Source: Dromiciops gliroides
Taxonomy: Eukaryota > Chordata > Mammalia > Microbiotheria > Microbiotheriidae
Length of the DNA: 64,000 nt
NCBI RefSeq assembly: GCF_019393635.1
Contig: NC_057864.1
Coordinates: 440,942,322-441,006,321 of the forward strand
Direction of reading: 5' to 3'
Below the pieces are notes generated by a model that worked only from the letters and a program-made list of their open reading frames with translations, had not been told where the DNA came from and did no database searches. Each line of letters opens with the position of its first letter. Positions within the stretch are counted from its first letter, which is position 1. The translations under genes and the position numbers were made by a program. Below, piece after piece: positions 59,591 through 64,000 of the stretch.

Positions 59591-60639
59591 CAAATAATTG
59601 ATGACAAGCTCCAAGTTTGTTACCCACTGTTAAAAACAGTACTTCCTTTTTCTTGTCTTAAATTTATCCTTTTCAGGGTTCAAGAGGTACTCTTACTTTT
59701 CTCTCTCTGAGTCTTAGTTTCATCATATATAAGATGAAATTCCTTCCAATTCTAAATCTTTTGATTCTTTGTCTGAGGGTTGTTAATGCAGTACAGTTTC
59801 CAGGGCTAATTCCACAACTCTCACTTGGTATTGACTACTGGGTCTCCAAAGGGTGGCTGACTATTTCTTCCCCTAGGGTTCTTGGGGTAAGCCTAGGGGC
59901 ATGGGGCTTCTAATACTGTTGTTTACAAGCCCCCACTGGTGTGCTTCCCATTCATTATCAGCCAGACATAATTAACTCTTGGGAAGAATATTTACTAAGC
60001 AGATATAGCAAAGATAGTTGTTACAGAAACAATTCCCTCACAGCAAATATACATAAGGTCCCTATGGGAGAGTGGACTCAAATTTATAGTAAAAATGGTA
60101 GTGAGGCACTTGGGTAGAAATCCATGTAGCAAAAAAAAAAAAAAAGATAAAGTCCTTTTCTCCCTTTGTGGGGTCCTCATGAAGTTCTTTATGAAACTGG
60201 ACTCCAAGGGTCAGTGTCCTTGTAGAGTCCTGGAATTATCTTTCCTCAGTGCATCTAGTTTGTTCTTGATGTATCTTTTAGCTCCTGATGTAGATTTTCC
60301 CATCAGCTGCTGCTACTCTGGGGATATTGTTACTAGTTCCAGTGGACATTGGCTATTGACACTGGTGGTAGCATCAAATCTTCCAAGCTTTTCTTTTGAA
60401 GTTCACAAGATCATCCTGGTTAATGGGGGCAGAAGAGAGAAATTCACCATGCCTCAAGGTCAATTCCCTCTTAGGCATCTTTTGTCATTGGAGTCAAGCA
60501 CTATTTCACTGACTACATCTGGCTTGCTTACTGTTCTTATGCATAGCCCCATAGGGCAAAACTGATCATCTTCAACATTTCCCTTGCGACTCAAAACCTC
60601 TTATAATCCTTTCAAATCAATTAAGGACACGTATTCATG

Positions 60640-61005
60640 CCTATTTGCTTCTGTTCATCCAGTCACCAATTGATGGGCATCACACCAATTTTGAATTAAA
60701 CTTTTAAAAAAAAATCTCTTTTAGGGTACCAACCTAGTAGTAGTATTTCTAGGTCGAAGAGTATGAATGGTTTTATAGTCCTTTGGCCCTAGTTCCAAAT
60801 TGCTCTACAGAATGTTTGAATCAGTTTACAACTTTACCAAGAGTGTATTAATGTCTCATTTTCCCATATCCCCCACAACATTTGTCATTTTCCTCTGCTG
60901 TCCTATTATCCAATCCAATAGGTGTGAGGTGGTACCCAGAATTGTTCTGACCTGAATCTCTTCAATCAATAGTGAGTTAGAACAATTTTTTTCATATGGC
61001 TATAG
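60640..61005 (-). mobile_element. L1-derived fragment, antisense
   Basis: 'caccaattgatgggcatc', 'attgctctacagaatg' and 'ataggtgtgaggtggtaccc' match the L1 segment above; ended by a SINE insertion. Confidence 0.75.
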
Positions 61006-61007
61006 GT

Positions 61008-61154
61008 GGCTTTTTTGTTTTTTTGGTGGGGCAATGAGGGTTAAGTGACTTGCCCAGGGTCACACAGCTAGTAAGTGTCAAGTGTCTGAGGCTGGATTTG
61101 AACTTAGGTCCTCCTGAATCCAGGCTTTGTCCACTGTGCCACCTAGCTGCCCCC
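61008..61154 (-). mobile_element. tRNA-derived marsupial SINE
   Basis: Inverted copy inserted at the end of an L1 fragment; short deletion in the head half. Confidence 0.93.
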
Positions 61155-61361
61155 CACTTATTTGCTTTTGATCGATTGATTCAAACTGGACCTTTTGAGA
61201 TTGATTAGGGTGGAGGGGTAGAACCTCATGTTTACATAGAAAGATGCCTTCTATTTCCACCACTCTATGTGAAATTGAGTATTCAAGAATATCATCATGT
61301 TCTCTATATTCTTTATGTTTTTCTATATTGATTATTTTCCCCTCTGTCTTTCTAGACAAGT

Positions 61362-61420
61362 TGGTGTGTGTATGTGTGTGCATGTGTGTATGCATGCATG
61401 GGTGTGTGCATGCATGTGTA
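61362..61420 (+). repeat. GT/GCAT-rich repeat
   Basis: ggtgtgtgtatgtgtgtgca followed by tgcatgcatg units: alternating purine-pyrimidine DNA. Confidence 0.85.
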
Positions 61421-61564
61421 AGCTCTTGAATGTCATGTCTGTTTTTATAAAGGAACTCTTGACCATGTTGATTGGCTATCTTATCTGTCTGGTGGTATGG
61501 AGACTAGACCTGTGAATACAGAGCAAAAGAGCTAAAAATTCATCCATCCCCTACTGGGGAGCAA

Positions 61565-61770
61565 CGTACTACAGTGGAAAGACTGCTGGCTTGGCCCTCT
61601 GGAGAGCTGGGTTTGAATTCTAGCTTTACCACTTGCTAATTCTGTGACTTTAGGCAAATCTCTTTACTTCTCTGAGACTCGGGGGTCCTCACATGTAAAA
61701 ATGGCAGATACTCAGACCACACCATAGGGGTCATCATGAGAAAATTCCTTCCCAAATATTAACACACTAC
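61565..61770 (+). mobile_element. MIR/CORE-SINE
   Basis: 'ctacagtggaaagactgctg' ... 'tctgtgactttaggcaaatc' ... 'cctcacatgtaaaaatgg'. Confidence 0.7.
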
Positions 61771-62189
61771 ATAAATGTAAGTTGGACTTATGATGACTTG
61801 TGAGGCTTGGGGGCTGCCTCTTTCTGTATGAAGGACAATAGCATACGCTAAACTACACAGACATGGTCCCTGCAGAGTAGAAACTCTTCCCTAGTGATCT
61901 TCTGACTAAGTAGGAAAATCACCATGGAAATCTGATCCGCCCGGAGGAGCATGGGGAGAATGAAGAAACTGGAGCTCTTGGATACCAAGCTAAAGCGATT
62001 ACGATGGTTTGGAGCCCCTCCCCCACCTCATTGACCCTTTCCCCTTCTACATCACTCAAGACTAAGTTGCTTCCAAGGCATCTCCGTTTAGTTTTTGTCA
62101 AGAATTGGATTTGTATTAAATCATGGCAGGATGAGTGTCAGATGGATTATAGATTTTTTTTTTTAGCTGAGAGGACCCCCTAGAAGCCA

Positions 62190-62345
62190 GCAAATCCAAC
62201 CCCCTCATTTTACAGATGAAAAAACCTAGGCAAAGAGAGGTTAAGTGACTTGCTCAGGGTCACATAGCTAGTAAGTGTCTGAGGCATGCTTTGAACTTAT
62301 TTTCCTGATCCCAGATCTAGTCCCTATTTACTATGTGATGTTGCC
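62190..62345 (-). mobile_element. MIR/CORE-SINE
   Basis: 'ttttacagatgaaaaaacct' ... 'cttgctcagggtcacatagc' ... 'actatgtgatgttgcct'. Confidence 0.7.
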
Positions 62346-62834
62346 TCCTAACAATACTTCCACACTCTTCTCAGGCAGGGATAACAAGGGATTGTAGAGA
62401 CTATTTATTCTGATGCCTTCATTTTACAGATGAGGAAATCTGAAGCCCAGAGAGATTGTGACTTACCTCAGAACATATTTAATGACAGCCCCATTACCCT
62501 CTCATCCTCTGCCTCATTAAAGGACTGGAAAGGATCATTTAAAGGGTTCTGACAATTACTAACCAGTTGGTTCTCTGAGCCTCAGTTTCCTCTTTGTAAA
62601 CTAGAAGTAAAACTCCTTGTACTATTTGCCTTGCCAAATTTCTCTGGAAAAAGTGCTTTGAAAGCTTTTAATCACTATAATAATACACATGAGTTATTAT
62701 TATGATCCTATGATTCAACTAGGCTAACATTTTTGTTTCCATTGCTGTTCAGGTGAAGAAGGCTATTTACTGCTAGGACAGAGATGAGTGATGCATACTC
62801 TGAGATCCCAGTTTTAGTTTTGAGGGTATAACCT

Positions 62835-63085
62835 TATATGGTGAGTACAATGGAAAGAGCCCTGAATTTAGAACCAGAAGACTTGGGTTCAAATCCTGTC
62901 TGTCATTTAAAACTTATATATTATCTAACTATACTTATCACTTTATATATACATATCTATATGTATCTATCTATATGAACCACTAGATACATACACATGA
63001 ATCACTTAACTTATCTAAATCTCAGTTTCCTCACCTATAAAACGAGGTTTTGACTAGCTGGGCTCTAAGGACCTTTTCAGATCTT
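62835..63085 (+). mobile_element. MIR/CORE-SINE with an internal AT-rich insertion
   Basis: 'caatggaaagagccctgaat' ... 'ctcagtttcctcacctataa'; 62,935-62,995 is a (tatatc)-rich insert. Confidence 0.65.
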
Positions 63086-63094
63086 TATCTGTGT

Positions 63095-63215
63095 TCTCCA
63101 GGAAAATATAAAGTCCTTGTGGGCAGGAACCATTTCATTTTTGTCTTTGTATCACCAGTATCAAGTATAATCCCTGTAACTGAATAACAAATGCTTAAAT
63201 GAGTTGAATTGAACT
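63095..63215 (+). mobile_element. L2 3'-end fragment
   Basis: 'aagtccttgtgggcaggaac' and 'tgtctttgtatcaccagtat', ending gaattgaactg. Confidence 0.6.
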
Positions 63216-63704
63216 GAATTTCTGCTTAGGCTAATTCATAAGAATTAAGGCTAAATGATTAAAAACAGAAAGTGATGAGCTCATATTGAATTGTTTTGAA
63301 TGGCACATCAAGAACCGGACTAGAACAAATGGCCAATTAATTGGCAACTTCATTGGGTGCCACTTTGGCCCCTGGGTTGTAAAAAGGATGTGGAGAAACC
63401 AGAGAGGGTCTAGAGCAGAGGGGCTAAGAGCCGGCTCTGAATGGTCTTTGGATTTCTGAAGAGTTATAATGAGGGGGTATTAACCAGTTATTCTTTTTAA
63501 CACCAGAAAATAGGACTCAGAAAAAGCATCTAAATTGCAGGAGCAGCTAATTGGCTCAATCATCTCTGTTGTCCAGAAGAAAGTTCTTTACTTTATGTTT
63601 AAACAATGGAATAGGCAATTTAATGACTAGTGGGCTCTCAGTAATTGTCTTGACATGACTGGAATCGAATGTGTAGTTTTGATAGCCTTAAAAATGAATT
63701 TGAT

Positions 63705-63850
63705 GGGGGCAGCTAGGTGGTGCAGTGGATAGAGCACTGGCCCTGGATTCAGGAGTACTTGAGTTCAAATCCGGCCTCAGACACTTAATACTTACTAGCT
63801 ATGTGACCCTGGGCAAGTCACTTAACCCTAATTGCTTCACTAAAAAAAAA
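63705..63850 (+). mobile_element. tRNA-derived marsupial SINE
   Basis: Full + copy; 'aatttgatg' duplication on both sides. Confidence 0.94.
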
Positions 63851-64000
63851 TTAATTTGATGAAATTCAATGGATTTTTATTATTTGAAATTAATATTTAT
63901 TAAATGCTGACTGTTTTCAAGGCTCCCTGTTAGATGATTCCCAAATCTGGCTTCCAGTTCTAATTTCTCCTTTTTACTTCAGCCCCATGTTGCCAACTCC

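Larger units (their letters stand above)
50469..64000. other. Downstream intergenic region, repeat-rich
   Basis: No gene supported beyond the NDRG2-like pseudogene. Holds nine young SINEs, L1 fragments, L2 3' ends, MIRs and microsatellites. 50,470-51,850 may be partly parental 3' UTR of the retrocopy. 54,440-55,380, 57,000-57,750, 59,600-60,600 and 63,200-63,690 show nothing I can name. Confidence 0.6.

Noticed and set aside
59995..60565. 156-codon + strand frame
   Set aside because: No recognisable domain, begins at a non-ATG codon and includes a poly-A/Lys run; region not otherwise gene-like.

Overview
This window looks like nuclear DNA of a marsupial mammal. The evidence is a split vertebrate gene with GT-AG introns and a CpG-island promoter, set in a very dense population of one young tRNA-derived SINE (about 32 recognisable copies, many with clear target-site duplications). 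Older MIR/CORE-SINEs, L2 3' ends and L1 fragments lie between them. That mix is typical of marsupials. I cannot name the species from the sequence alone.

The only intact gene I can support is LRIG2, on the + strand. All 18 coding exons can be placed with consensus splice sites. They join into one open frame of 3,192 nt (1,063 residues), close to the length I recall for human LRIG2 (about 1,065). The order is signal peptide, cysteine-rich LRRNT, a long LRR array, LRRCT, three Ig domains, one transmembrane helix and a cytoplasmic tail. Exon phases are orderly: every LRR-encoding junction is phase 2, every Ig/TM/tail junction is phase 1, and the LRRCT exon 12 converts between them.

Layout: 1-8,560 is upstream intergenic DNA full of repeats. 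8,560-9,200 is a GC-rich promoter/CpG island holding the 5' UTR and exon 1. 9,186-26,648 is the large intron 1, with many SINEs and two L1 fragments. 26,649-44,623 holds exons 2-18. 44,624 to about 50,015 is a long 3' UTR containing an L1 fragment, a MIR and a tandem SINE pair, ending at an AATAAA signal. About 110 bp further on, 50,125-50,468 is a broken, 5'-truncated, intronless copy of the 3' coding end of an NDRG gene, best matching NDRG2. 50,470-64,000 is intergenic DNA with SINEs, an L1 fragment, L2 3' ends, MIRs, a 250-bp GGAA/TTCC microsatellite and a closely spaced inverted SINE pair.

I looked for an unusual system (defence-like cluster, array, new mobile element, RNA gene) and found none. 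The items most worth checking are two repeat-poor intronic blocks that look like conserved regulatory DNA (introns 1 and 8), a non-consensus exon 12 donor whose read-through would give a soluble LRR-only ectodomain, the NDRG2-like retrocopy beside the LRIG2 poly(A) site, and the SINE tandem inside the 3' UTR. Family names and human comparisons come from memory, without alignment or database search.
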